64,000 nucleotides of DNA, from positions 6,605,438-6,669,437 of the forward strand of contig VYZI01000003.1 of the NCBI GenBank assembly GCA_013397695.1. The letters run 5' to 3'. The DNA comes from Centropus unirufus (taxonomy: Eukaryota > Chordata > Aves > Cuculiformes > Centropidae). The notes beneath the pieces are model-generated. The model was given only the letters and a program-made list of their open reading frames with translations, was not told the origin of the DNA and ran no database searches. The translations under genes were made by a program, and so were the position numbers. Positions 1 through 13,130 of this stretch are shown piece after piece; position 1 is the first letter of the stretch; the number at the start of each line of letters is the position of its first letter.

Positions 1-1822
1 TCTCTCTAACTCTGTTTTGTTTTGTCTGGACATTACATTCCTATGAGGTAACTGCAGCCCTCCTGTCTCACCCCCAAGGCCAGAGCCTCCGTTCAGCTAA
101 GATGCAGCCAAAATACAATGCTAAAATACGGCATAATGCCTTCTAAACTTAAAAGCACCAACACACCCAAACCAACACAAAGATCCCAAATTCCCTTCCC
201 CCAAGATTAAATGAACAAACATACACGCCCTTATAACAACCATGTGAAGGTCACACATGAGTTCCATGGAAGGAGGCTGAAGATGGGATGCAGTGTGGTC
301 TTCTTCATCAAGCAACATCCCTCAGACCCACAGGCCTGTGAAGTGGGATTGCACACAGTGACATCTGCGACCAGAGACCAGGACATATTATGATGTGTTA
401 TGATGTATGGCAGGCGATGATACGCTATATGGCTCAGGCACCCAAATCAAATAACTGAGGTGTCATGAGTCTTCATTAAACCAACCTGGAGGTGAGGGTA
501 GTGCTCTTTGCAAGATATGAGCCAGTGACCTAAAACCGACAGGCTCTTTTTTCCGTACTAAAACTACTATTTTTTCCCATCCATGAATTTTCATTTTGGC
601 TTCAAATCAACTGCTACTTCAAAAAAAATAAACTTTTTTTTAATGTTTTGAGGTTTAGAGAGGAGCTTTTTGGCTAAATGTACTAAAAAATAAAAGCCTA
701 AAATAATGAGTTGCTGAGAAATGGCAGTAAGCTTCAGCGGATTTTTTTTCTAATAAAAAAAGGGAAGGATTTTGAGAAGGATGGAATGAAAACAATGCCC
801 TACTCTCTTGCCTTTCCTCTTATGAAAAAAACTTACGGTAAATGTGAAAAACACAATAATTAAAGTTAATTGGTGTAAACTACAATGTACATCAATGCAA
901 AGTCAAGAAGGTCCTACGCCATAGAATGTATTGACTTCTGGAAAACAGCTTTCTTTCCATGTTATTAAAAGATTAGTCAATATTTATGTGAAAAAAATTA
1001 AAAGGTCATTTTGGAACCATAAGATATTTCTTTTCAACAAAATTGCCTTGCTTCATTTGATGAATAATGGCATACCACATTTTAAAAGCATGGTATTAAT
1101 ATTAAAGCAGTCTTTTTTAATCTAAAACGTTAAATGTTTCCTTCCCAGAAGGTCAAGCAATACATTTCAAGCTGTATCTAAATGACTTTATTTATATTTC
1201 CCAAAAGTAAATAATTTTTGAAATGGTTACACTTTTGGGGAACATTTGCTACTGGGCAAAGCCATGAGCGGAAGCCCCAGGGCGGGTTGCCCCCGCGTGG
1301 CTCCTGTTGTCTGATGTTTGCCCTCACCTTGCATCTCACCTTGGACTGTGGCCACCAAAGGCAGCAAGGGAGGTCCTTGAGCCCCCCCAGGGACCCATCC
1401 CTCCAGCAGCGATGGCCTGCACCTCCAGGCTGGGCAGAAATGTTCAGCAGCTCCTGCTACTGCCAGGGTGGATTGGTTGCTTGTCAGGGACTCAGAAGCC
1501 AAGATTCAGCCCCTGCAGCTGCTGTGGTTAAACCATGTTCTTAATTACACAGGAAAATGTGCTTGAAACCACAATTTACATTGGTTCAGCTCACCCCTGC
1601 CTGAAACCAGAGTAAACTGGGCAAGAGGAAATCACAGCTCATTGCCAATTTTGCCTATCTGCACCGTCCTCATCAGGATGCACGGATATTTTGTGATTGG
1701 GAACCAAAGGCTTTTTCTGAACAGAGACTGTCATAACTAACACATTTCTTAAGCCACACAGATTTTTGTCCATAGTTCCCATTATCATGGTTCATATTAG
1801 CCGTTACTTGTTAAACCCACTC
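1..1822. other. Intergenic stretch, left end
   Basis: AT-rich apart from a GC-richer patch at about 1255-1515 that is open on both strands. No gene recognised. In other vertebrates the next gene beyond the ENPP2 3' end is CCN3/NOV, but no exon of it is visible here. Confidence 0.65.
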
Positions 1823-1919
1823 NNNNNNNNNNNNNNNNNNNNNNNNNNNNNNNNNNNNNNNNNNNNNNNNNNNNNNNNNNNNNNNNNNNNNNNNNNNNNN
1901 NNNNNNNNNNNNNNNNNNN
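1823..1919. other. Assembly gap (97 N)
   Basis: A run of 97 undetermined bases. The 80-codon open frame drawn across it has no meaning. Confidence 1.
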
Positions 1920-4204
1920 TCCTAAGCAGCTATGTCCACAAACTTGAAACTAAGAACTCCAAGACAGATCTACTTGCAACTATTATGACAATTGCCTTTG
2001 CTGTGTAATGATATTTAAATCGTACAACTTCATCTTTAAAAATGTAGGATAGATTGCTTCAGCAGCTGTGCTTTTAAAGACATTGTGGACTTTTTACTCC
2101 AAGCAGACTGAAAAATTACTTTCACCATATACAATTTGGAAAAAAACCTCAGGGATTACTAATGATGAGTGAATAACCCAAAGTCAGGATTCTGGCAAAA
2201 GAAGTAAACAGAAACAGTGCTTGAAATCTGAATTAGTGACCCACGCGATGATACTGATCAATGACTTCCCGGAGGAGGAGAAATTAGAGTATGGAATTAC
2301 AGTCACCGCTCAGTGTAAAACGAATAGAGCCTTAAGCAAAACAGAAGGAATCAACCTTATAGTGTTGTAACAGGGTTTTTTGTTCATCCAATACCACACC
2401 TCCTTTCATTATGCAAGGCTGTTATCATCTTTCATTAGTGGCCCTTTTGGCATGAAAGGTTTCTCCTATGAAACACGTTGATTTTTATGGACCAAATTAA
2501 GGACCATTAAATTAAAATCCTGGGTGAGCAGCAATTAAGTATGGCTGAGGAGGGAAATTTAAAAGCACACGAGAAACAATTGAATCACTTGGCAGAAAGA
2601 ATAAGCAAATAAATACTTTGTGTCTGGATAAACGTTATATTATGTTACCCTTCAGGAATATGCAGGGGCATAAGCCCAAGATAGGCATTGGAGAGCCAAT
2701 TTAAATTCCCTTCTAACTCAGGGGCAATCACATGTTGCTCTAGAATGGGTCTCATCTTTTATTTAAAAACATGTCAATTTATTTTATCGAAATATTAACT
2801 ACATCTGGAACAGGAGTAACCACAGCTACTGAGCAGGGCAATGACTAATGCTTCTCCTCCCTGCAAGACTATTGCTTCTTCTCACCGCAAAAATCCTGTA
2901 GGATTACCTGCAGTGGGAGCCAGCACCAGCAGGAGCACCTGGGACATCCTGGAGTTGCCTGCCCTTACCATGAGGGCTGGTGTACGTGCCTAGGGAGGGG
3001 TACATATACAGCAGGGGTACAGACCTCCTCAAGCGGAAGAGTGAACTCAATGTGGTGTCCCCACCACCAATCCATGGGGACCAGCTCCAATAATGACCCC
3101 TTTCCTGCCTCATGTGGGCTGTGTCCTTCGAGACAGCACTTTCTGTGGTTCCTCTTTGTGATAAATGCTCAAAATGGGGGTCGGGAAGGGGTTGAGCCCC
3201 AATATCAAACCAGGTTAGCTGACTAAAGAATAGGGAAAATGATCCCTTTGGTGATTCACATGGCAGACCCCACTCTCCTGCAGCAAAGGATCTGTGCACA
3301 ACTGAAGCTCTCTTCTGAAAAGCAACAAGTCACAAATTCACAACTCCTCTTCTACTTTGACCACAGCAAGGCAAGGAGAAACATTAATTTGGCTTCTTGA
3401 TTCTCCATTATACAGATTATCCATTCTTCTTGCAGTGCTCCTTACTGGTGGTGGAAACAAGGCAGGAGGAAGGATATTTCTCACCCACATGATCATGATA
3501 GAGAGCATCATGAAACACCCTCAGTTTGAGAAGGAAGAGGGGAAATCCCCAAAGGCAAGTAGGAAAATATCACGTGAATGACTAGAGAGCACACAGTTTT
3601 CACAGGAATACACATGTAGCAACACCTGCAGAAATTCTTAAAAAAGAAATATGGCACCCAGCTTGAGGTAGTACAAGTAGTAGTTTTGTCCTAACAGTTG
3701 CAAAGGAAGGAATCAGAGAAGCTGATCTACAATAATTGTGTGCAACCAGTATGAAATCCAAAACAGCAATTCCACATACTTAGTGCTCTCAAGAAGTTAG
3801 ATTACACCAAGCTGAAGACAATTATGAGCCAAATTATTTCAGAGAAAGAATTTTAACAGGAAAAATGTGAGTGATAATTGGAAACTATTTAAACACAATT
3901 TACTAAGTGCCCCAAAAGGCACATTCTCTCAGTGCCCAAAGAGGTTAAATGGAGCCGAAAACAAAATCAAAACAAAACAATAGCACAAGCTGGCTTACAG
4001 AGGAAATTGAATCAGCTTTTTTAAAAGCCTCCAAAAACAATCCCCCTCCACCATTCTCCCAGCAACGCAATATTAAACAAACCAAAACCACATCTATCAT
4101 AACAAATGAGGAAGGAACAGCTGATAACCACTGTCTATCAAACACCGGCAAAGGTTGATGACTGGAACAGGAAGCAATGGGATACAAAAGGGGGTGCATG
4201 GACT

Positions 4205-4240
4205 TTAGAATTATAGTGGGAAGGGACTTTTAAGCATATC
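4205..4240 (-). mobile_element. Possible CR1 tail remnant
   Basis: The plus strand reads 'tagaattatagtgggaaggg' followed by 'acttttaagcatat', which could be a decayed CR1 terminus. It is short and uncertain. Confidence 0.3.
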
Positions 4241-6465
4241 AGAAGAAAGAGGCCACCTAACACTGTCAGTTATTCAGTGTTAGATGGTAAATGTGGAGAA
4301 ACTGTAAAACATAGTTTTAGGATTTTTTTTATTTTATTTTCCATTTGCTGGAAAAAACATTCTTAGTTTAGTTAAGTACTGTGCTGACTGATGTGGTGGT
4401 GAAATACGATAACAAGGTAATGACAAAAAGACCTAAGTAAAGTGGAAAGCCCATATCACTTTCTACCAAGGGTTTCATCAAGAAGTTAAGTTTTTTAAAT
4501 AGTGACTATAAATAAAACTTGCCAAGAAGGCATGGCAGGAACACCCACCACCCCAGTAGAACCAGCCTGGAGAGGTGCTGATGAAGAACCACCCATTCCT
4601 GAAGAATTGCTGCTGGAGTTGCTGCCAGTTGGACCATGTTCTCCAGAGGAACTGCCATGCCCCATTGGAATGGTGAACATTTTTTAATTCCCCTCACCCT
4701 TTGCTACCATTTTTTTTTCTCTCCATCTCTTTCTTACTTGTGTTCCTGTGCCTTCTTTTTCTTTCCTGGCATTGTGGCGTGTCAGATCAAATCCAAGTTT
4801 GTTTTGTGACCTTGGCTGTGTTCAGGGTATCAGATTGTCATCTGACCAGACTGAGATCTGGTTTTGCAATTCTGGGAAGCTGTCACTCTGTGTGCATCCG
4901 AGTATCTGGTTTGTTGTTTTGGCTGGGACCAAAATAAACACTGCATTTGATTTCACCCTGGGAGATTTGTCGAGCTCTGATTTGCTGCACAGGCACCAAA
5001 CAACCAAAGAACCCTCTCTCTTTCACTTTACAGGCTGGGGGAGCCCGAACACTAGTGGTGTCAGAGGCAGGCCCTCACAGCAATGCAACAGTAGAAATTC
5101 AGTTTGGCGCATGTTAAATATGTCCAAAAAGGCTTACCCTACATAGCTCTGTTCAGTGCCTCCGAGACAGACAGCAGGATCCAGGGAAGGGTATGGCAAG
5201 GAAGGTGTGAACACAGGCCTTCTCTGGCTGCTGCCCAGCCTAGTTATAGTCAGGTATACAGTGCCGCTGGAGTCTCAGAGGCTGCATGTTAGGAGGAAAA
5301 GTCCACGCTACTCAGGTTTGCAAGCTGATGGAGAAATTCTGAAGGACATCCCTCTCTCCAGCTGCAGGTTTGTCCACCTTTATACACCACTCCCCAGCAG
5401 CATAGACCGTGTGCTTAGTTACAAAGCCTCCGAGTTTCTCAGGAGCACAAAAATTTAGAAGTATGATCTTCCCAAGGCTGTATGTGTTAAACACTGGATG
5501 GAGGTCTCTGAGTTGTGTGCCAGTGCCTCATCCCAACAGCTGGGAGTCGCAGAGCTAGAAGAGGTGTAAGGCATGGATGGGGCCAGCACGAAGAGTCCTT
5601 CGCCCTTTATGTCCAGCTCCCACAGTCTCCAGCTCGGTGGGACGTGGAATCTTATGAGGCATACGATCTCCTGGGTATTGTAGGCTTTCTGCCAGTTCAT
5701 TTAGCCGCTAGTATAGCCTGACACCCCACCATTAAAGGACTATTGATGTCAGTCCTAATGCTCACTGGAAATACGCTCTTCTGTCTTACATGAGGCGTTC
5801 TTAAAGAAGCGGCAAAGTCCAGACTCCTATGGTAAATTGATACATGGCACTTATGATGACTTCCAAGAAGTCAGTCAATGAGAAGAGTGGTTTTAAATTG
5901 CTGTGACAGATGGTATGTGTTTTGCTCACAGCTGGTTGCATGTGAATACATTACGTTCTTTTGAAAGGATTTGGCTGAGGGACAGAGTAGCACTGCCAGT
6001 TTGCCTTGTCCTTGCTTCTGTGCTGTGGGTCAGGCAGAGTTGTCCATGGGGAAGGGAGATAGCATCTTCTATGAAAATCTTGAGAAGGGGAAAAAACTGA
6101 CAGGAAGAAGGATGCTGTGAGCAGAGGAAACATCCCTCCTGTGGCAAAAGCAGAGCCTTTTGACAGTACGGAAAGTGGAATGTGCAGCAAGGCACATCTC
6201 CAAGATGTCCAAAGAGAACTGGGAGGGCTGCATGACATTGGAAAAGCTGGTACAAAGTGGCAGGACTAAGCCCAGGCTTAAAGGAAAGGTTTTGTCTGCA
6301 AGAACAGAACGACCAAGAGCAAGATTTGTTTACAAACCTCCTTAATTCAATCTCAGTTTTCCTTGAAGCTTTCTTGCCATAATTTCTCTTCCAGTAAAGC
6401 CTAGCCATAGAGTTCACAAGCTCCTCCCACATCTAGGTGTGTTCATGCTCACAAAAAGGCACAGA

Positions 6466-6516
6466 CTATCCCAAAAGGTATCATCAGCTCAGCTATCCCA
6501 AGGGTATCATCAGCTC
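6466..6516. repeat. Tandem duplication, two ~25-bp copies
   Basis: Two copies starting ctatcccaa and ending gtatcatcagctc (6466-6490 and 6493-6516), differing by a one-base indel and one substitution. It is a recent local duplication. Confidence 0.88.
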
Positions 6517-6889
6517 TTCTCAGAGCCAACCTCTTCCAGTGCCAAGACTCAAACCCAGACAACATACTGAGGGCTTTTAGCCCATTGCCACAATTCCACG
6601 CTCTCCAGGCTATTTTTCCTGTTTTGAATATTATTTGAAAAAGAAAAACATTGAAAAACAACTATTGCCTAGTTCTATGGGAATCCTTAGAATAAAATTT
6701 TTGTGGTCCATACTCCTTAAGAACAAAAGAAAAAAAATGGGCCAAAAAATTAAGGGAATATTAAGATGGTTGCTGACCAAAAAAGGAAGAGATGCAACCA
6801 CAGACTTTTCTGCAAAACAGGGCTTTGCTGCCTGTTTCTGCCACATTCAAGGGAAATCCCAGAGAGGAAAGAGCTACTAGGAAATGAAC

Positions 6890-6952
6890 AGCACGTTGGA
6901 CTTGATGATATTAAAGGTCTCTTCCAACCTAAATAATTCTATGGTTCTATGA
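6890..6952 (+). mobile_element. CR1 LINE 3' tail with 8-mer end
   Basis: The plus strand reads 'gttggacttgatgatattaa', 'aggtctcttccaacctaaat' and 'aattctatggttctatgaca'. This is a near-consensus CR1 terminus with two ATTCTATG-type units, and only the last ~63 bp are present. Confidence 0.9.
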
Positions 6953-9900
6953 CATGGTGATGCCAGGCTGAGGCTGTGGCTGGCTGGAACCCCTGTCCTA
7001 GCTGTCTCCCATGGGAATGCACTTGGCCAGTGCCAACCAGGAGCTGAGAAATTCTTACAGGTTGGGTGTGAAGTCTTTTTTCTGTTTTGCTTATGAGATA
7101 GGATTCCCAAAGTATGGTGCCTGTACCCATAGAAATAAAATGCAAACACACATGTGAGCACGGCTTGACCCACCTCCTCCCTGCCTTGGTGTCCAGCTGG
7201 TCAACAGCTGGCAAGGAACCTCGGAGGGCAGTGGAGAAAACTACTCAGAGGGGCTCTTAAGGCCTGGAAGAAAGGGGGTCAGGAAATATAATCCTATTTC
7301 TATGCATTAATACATAGAACTAGAAACTGGAGAAAAAGCCTACTGAGATTTTTTTTGCAATCACTGTGTTGCCTTAAGCAGTGATGGTCCTGTTGGGGTC
7401 TGCTGCAGGGTCTTCCTTAACCTCTGGGGATTTTCTTGGCTTCTTAGATTTTTTGATGACTGGTCTCTTCTGTGACATCTCTCTTCACCCTCTTACCTTG
7501 CCAAGAGGGCTGCAACATCATTTTCCAGAGAAAGACAATGAGTCTGGGAAGCAAAGTAGTTGGGCACCTTCCTGGCAACTGTTCAGATAAGCCCCCGGAT
7601 TTAAGTCCTATTTAGGCATACAGTTATCTCTTGCTCTAGTAGTTATCTCAAGGAACATTGCTTAATGAAAATTTACTATCTTAAATTTTGCTCTGCAAAG
7701 CATAAGGAAATTTTAATTGAGAGACTTGCGGTACTAAAAAGTTCAGAAATTTTTTTTCAAGTTCCTGGACAACTTCAAGTCAAGGAAATTTATCTAACCA
7801 AAATAAAACAAAAGGTTTATACCATTGGATAATTTATGATACCAAACATCACATCAACAGATAAAGACTGCTTGCCTTGTTTTTGCTGAAAGCTTACTAC
7901 CTGGTAGGCCATGAAATGCAAAGCTCACTCCACACTACTCACCTTTAATCGGCCTTTTAATCCCAGCGGTTCTGCAGGCACTCTTGGAGATATGTAATTA
8001 TTTTTTTCATTTTCTTATATATATTACATGCATAATTAATGAATGTAAAAATTTACTGCAGTTAAAGAAAGTCAAAATAAACAAGAACCCCCTAAATTCA
8101 CAGACTTTGGAATAAATTCAAGCTAATTGAGCAAACGATTACTATTCCAGACTGTAAAAGAGATACAGAAACGCAATGGTCAAGTAAATTTATAATGTAA
8201 TTTGTAGCTGACACAATACTTATAAAGATCAAGGCTGTTTTCAAACATACATTACCATTTCTGGAAAGTCTATCATCTATATTATTTTTAGCACAGGTTA
8301 GGAACTAGAGTAATGCTTGAGTGATTTGCCAAGGTTATGGTCAGATAGACTTGGAAAACTGGAAACTGTGACTTCTTTCCAAAGAGAAGACGTCCCAGCT
8401 GGTATCACTATGTGGAAGAGTTCAGTCCTATAATTCATGGTGTAACAGATCAAAGATATTTTAATACAAAGTCTCCTGTTACCATGGTAACATAAATTAA
8501 CTTTGAGCAGACTTTAGTAAAGTCTGGAACCTCCACTGGGACTGCACTTAGCACACGGCATTTTGTGCTTAGAAAGTGCAGTTTAGCACTGTTGGATCCT
8601 CACAAACTCCAGCAAAAGTACGTGTGATGATTATTTTACTTTGCTGAGCAGGAGACAGACATATCAGGCAAGCCAAATCTTATGAAAGGTTTTGCAGTTT
8701 ATAAATATTTCTTTTCAACACCCCAATATAGTTCCCCACCACCACCACCACCAAAGTAAGACCCAATGTAGAAAAATGCTTTACAGCTTTAAACACATGC
8801 TCAGGTGCCCTCGAAATTCAAAGCAGTTAAAGTGTACAGGTGTGAGATAAGCACACAGCTAGGTATCCCACTGGATTATACACTGCCTCAGATTCAATGT
8901 GACTGATTGAATCCACATTCCAATTACAGGCATGTTTAAAGCCAAGGCACACACATGGTGCAACATATCCATTGCACCCAGGTACAATAGCCAGTATTTT
9001 GCCCAGGAATTGTTCTGCAAAGGGACAGGTGCCTTTAGAAAAGAGTTAGGAAAGAGTAGAGACACTGTGAGGAGATTTCTCCTTTACTATCCTTTTGTTT
9101 TATCTAGAAAGATACAACTTTTTCAATTCCTTTTCAGTTAGAGCTACGTTAAGGCTCCTGCAGAGCCTCTTCTTCCTCCAGCTGGGAATTTTGTCCATGC
9201 AGCGTCCATGTTGAAGACTTGGTCAGGGCTGCCTCTCAGTGATGGCTTTTAGCGGCTCTGCATGCAGCTCTGGTCCCAGCAGACAGCAGATGTGACCTCC
9301 CTGTCCTGTGCATCTTGCCTGGGGATGCACTGGGTTGCTGCGCCGATGGCCTCAGCATGCACGGAGCATCCAGGAGCCCTGGGCAGGGTTTTTGTGTGTC
9401 ACAGACCCTTCTACCATGGACCCCCACAGGTCCTTCTTCGCTGCACGTTATCTTCTTGAATCCCAGTCTAAATTACACGATAGTTCACTGGAAATAAACG
9501 GTATCAGAAGAATGATGTTACTGTTTCTTTCTCTTAACTTAACCAGCCATGGGGACTCCGGAGCCTTTCATAACTGGCCAGGCCAGAAAGAAGTGAACCA
9601 GTGTTTAACATGATTGGATCTAACAGTTAGTGTTCACCTATCCTCTCAAGAAATTATGTTATACAGGGTGAAATATTCATCTTTCATAGAAAGGTCTGGA
9701 ACACTGGAATTCCTTTTGTTTGGAAAGGAACTTCCTGGAACTGTTTTATATTTATAATTTTGCTAATTTGTGCAGCTTGGGTAACCAGTGGAATCCCGAG
9801 TTTTAACCATATGCAGGTCCCAATGTAATATTAATCACCTTTTTTCCTCAGTGAATGTAGTTAGTAAATGGTTTGGCAATGCTCTACCTGAGGAGAGAGG

Positions 9901-11116
9901 ACAAGAAAATAATGCACAGTGGAGGATCTGATCTAGAGATGATTCAGTGTAAGACCAGGAGGAAAGGCAAAAAGAGATAAAGCACTTTTCAGATGGAAAT
10001 TTTGCCCTTTATATTGCAAATAAAGAGTATAAAAGAAAATACAGATTAATCAGACAATAATAGGAACCTTTTCATTCAAATATTAAGCACATTTTGAAGA
10101 GACCTTGCACACACTCAGACTTATAGTGAAGTGCTGCAAAAAAAACCAGTTTTTCCTGTTCTTTCAGCCCTGCAAGTGTACCCACTGAAAAGGTAAAAAA
10201 GTGAACAGAAAAAAAGATTGTCAGTGCCTGAAAGGGGCTTGGGAGCCCAGAATCTTCAGCTGGAAGCAAGGTGTGAAACAAAAAAGAAACTGATGGGTGC
10301 AGGAAGAAATTTCCAACAAGGATTCTTGTGGGGAAGGTGAACAGACTGCCAGTGACGTGGTTAAACCTCAGCCCTTGGGTCATCAGAAGTGGAGACCAGC
10401 CTGCAGGGAACATCTGCACAGCCAACAAGAAGATCATCCAGCAGGACCAGTGTCTGGTACTGTGGAAAAAGGTTGAAATTACATCCTATCAAACGCATCT
10501 TTCCTCGTGGCTGGTTGTTTCCAAAAGATGGCATATACACAACAGAAAAATACATATAGATGTCAAAACAAATCTCCAGTGTTTGCATCGTCCCCTTCCT
10601 CCTCACTAGCACGTCTGGGATCTGCTGGTTTATGCATCTCACTTTGCAAAGGTCCTCTCCCAGAGGAGCACTGGGAAGACTGCCACTAATATTTATGACA
10701 CCTGTTGGACCCAGACTTTTCAAACCTTTACCCAATGGTTATATGGGTTGAAATAGGTCCACGGAGGGGAAAGCTGTTGAAGGTAGGAGATCACACAAAT
10801 GGTGCGATCACATTACCGGGACAGAAATACTTGCTACTCTAGAAAGGAACATATTTTCCCAGCAGTTGCATCAAACACTGACACGTACATGGATTTAGGC
10901 CACTCCAGAAACGCTTTGCTGAACTGAGATCTCAGCAAAGTCAGAGTCTTATGAGCAAGGAATGAATCCTTTTGGAGCCAACACCACTAAAAATCAAGTC
11001 ATGTGGCTACTCGAGAAAATAGGTAGCTAGGCAGCTACCTTAAAACACTGTAGAATAATGATTTCAGCAGATGCAAAGTCCTCAAGCTTTGGACTGAATT
11101 CTCATAAGCAAGAATA
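6953..11116. other. Intergenic stretch without a convincing gene
   Basis: AT-rich with a (CCA)6 run at 8736-8753. Overlapping open frames on both strands at 10072-10735 have no recognisable domain or splice context. Confidence 0.65.
8736..8753. repeat. (CCA)6 microsatellite
   Basis: Six CCA units in non-coding DNA. Confidence 0.85.
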
Positions 11117-11200
11117 ATAGAAACACGGAATAGTTTAGCTTGGAAGGGATCTTTAAAGGTCATCTAGTCCAGCACCCCTGCAGTGAGCAGGGACACGGCT
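11117..11200 (-). mobile_element. CR1 LINE 3'-end fragment
   Basis: The plus strand shows 'tagtttagcttggaagggat', 'aaaggtcatctagtccagca' and 'cagtgagcagggacac', the complement of the CR1 terminus. About 85 bp. Confidence 0.85.
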
Positions 11201-11695
11201 AGTTAGAAGAAAGCACAGCAAAATGAAGTTGCACAACTCTGTCCCACTGTAGCTAAGGATATATCCTTTGAGACACGGATACACTCTACAGACATACTCT
11301 TTTCCACTTTTCATTGACAGCAGTAGGGGTTTACTTCATCACCACCTGGCAGCCCCTGAGCTGGGCTGCCAGTAAATACTTTCGAGAGCAGTGACAGGAT
11401 GAAGTGCCAGGAGACAGATGGGCTGAGCTGAGAGCACACAGAACCTTAAAGTCAGTATGGCCATACCTTTGGGTAGCAATGCATAATTTAACAGGCTCAG
11501 AGCCTGTTAAAGCCTATACCAACAAGGGTAAATGGATTAGTTTGAACTATTAGTGAAGGCAATATAAAATAATCAGGCTGGTTTGTGCCTGAAGCAAACA
11601 AGAGCTGTGGAGGATATCTCTCTCCATTCCAGCTGTCCCTGAGGCAAATATCTATAGTTCCCACTAGATAATTCAGTCCCTCCATCACTAATTTA

Positions 11696-11745
11696 GGGTT
11701 TCTAACTCATTTTGGTTTTCTAACTCTTTCTGGTTTTCTAACTAG
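11696..11745. repeat. Short tandem repeat, ~18-bp unit, 2.7 copies
   Basis: Three successive units of the form gg(t)tttctaactc-ttt-t, each starting GGTTTTCTAACT or GGGTTTCTAACT. It is AT-rich slippage sequence with no gene association seen. Confidence 0.85.
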
Positions 11746-12928
11746 GCATATTCTGTGTTGCTAGCCAACCCATTTCCAAGTAAAATGATTTACGAGCAGA
11801 CCTCTAGCTTTTAAATTGTTCAGCGAAATAATCTGTTACTCCAACTGGAGTGGGTTAGTGGAGAGCAATTCTACAGACACTTGCATGGAGAGGAGGCAAT
11901 AATTTCTTCAGCCAACTTATTGCAGATGAAAGAGTCTGTGTCCAAAGCGCAGGAACATTTCACGATCCACTTCTGCAATGCCAAGAAATTTAACCTTCTG
12001 CTGCAGTTGGTGACTTGTTAAACCATTCCAGAGAGTCCCATAGGAACATACCCTTAGGCAAAACCCAACAATAAACTATGTGGGCATGCTGGAGAATTAT
12101 TATCTTTGTGAAAGCTTTATTTGCTGGTGTACATTTAATTATAAGAGTGGAAAACACAGTCCTCTCTATGACATCCATACTGTAAAACTAGAATTCAACA
12201 AAGGCACTCAGGGCATAAAATGTAAGCCTGTACTTCCATAAAGCTAAATCCATAACATAAATAAAAATATGAAACAAGCCCCATTTCCAGGAATCAGTTG
12301 CAACAACACGTTTCCTTATTCAGAAGAGAAGTGGCTGCAGCTTAAAGGAAAACACAACCAGCCCCACCCCCCCTCCACATGCATTAGTGGGTGGATTATT
12401 TCAATACCAGTGAGGAAGGCGAGCTTGTTGAGATAAGAATGATGTTGACATAAAAGGGATAAGAAGATTTCATCTGACCGTGAACACATTTAGACTTGTC
12501 AGTTTTTATCATTACAGGTCTTGATCTCGCTTCCAGTTAGAGCAGTGAGGCCAACAGCTTAACTCTGCCAGAGCTACAGCTTGTGGCAGTTCTTACTGGT
12601 GGTTTCCTAGATCAGCTGTCCTCGAAGTGAAGTTGGGATCTGAAAAAGTCTCACTTCTGAAAGGATTTGCAAACTCTTTGGGGTATTTCTTGCTCTCTCA
12701 GGTAATGCTTAAGTTATAAGCAAAGCTCCAAACTCTGTCTCATCCTAGGCTAGCCTTGTGAGACCTACTCAATTCATACTTAATGCCTAAGTTTTGCCAG
12801 GCTTATCTATGTCTTCAAATGTTGTAACACACACAGGCTAGAATCCTCAAACCTTTGTCAATGCCCTTGCAGTTTGTGCTGTATCATGTTACAAAAGACA
12901 AGCCGTGAAGTATTTACCCTCATGAATA

Positions 12929-13130
12929 CCCACCTGCCTTTACATATTCCAGGGCATAGAGGGTTCTATTAAGAGCTGAGAACCTCTGCCTTTCCCTGAC
13001 AGTCACTCTGTGTAGTGAATCCAACATTTCCAACCGACCATCCTGTGACCTCCGATGTAGATCACAAACAGCCATGATGTCATGGGTATTGGAGGGCACA
13101 ACTGTGTGGCTGTTCTCCTCCTTATTTGTA
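12929..13130 (-). other. Candidate unannotated exon (unrecognised)
   Basis: An 85-codon open frame (12920-13177) has a strong-looking donor (GGCAG/GTGGGT, exon end about 12935). A possible acceptor, with ttcttccctg upstream of ...aataag, lies near 13129. Between them the frame reads ENSHTVVPSNTHDIM..., is rich in Arg, Leu and Glu, and ends TLYALEYVKA. I do not recognise the family. It could be a lncRNA exon, a transposon remnant or chance. Confidence 0.2.

Larger units (their letters stand above)
1920..6889. other. Intergenic stretch without a convincing gene
   Basis: It contains the 6466-6516 duplication and a possible degenerate CR1 tail near 4205-4240. The longest open frame (5926-6432, minus, 168 codons) shows no family signature. 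Confidence 0.6.

Noticed and set aside
1218..1544. GC-rich patch with open frames on both strands, considered as a CpG island or gene
   Set aside because: Few CpG dinucleotides, symmetrical openness and no splice or start context.
1766..2008. Open frame spanning the N run
   Set aside because: Much of it is undetermined sequence, so it cannot be evaluated.
5926..6432. 168-codon minus-strand open frame in the intergenic flank
   Set aside because: No recognisable domain, no partner exons or splice support, and Cys/Ser-rich composition expected from this base content.
10072..10735. Overlapping 121- and 124-codon minus-strand frames, one with an LLDDLL stretch recalling a polymerase motif
   Set aside because: A single short resemblance with no surrounding conserved motifs, and the opposite strand is also open. 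Not enough to call a retroelement.
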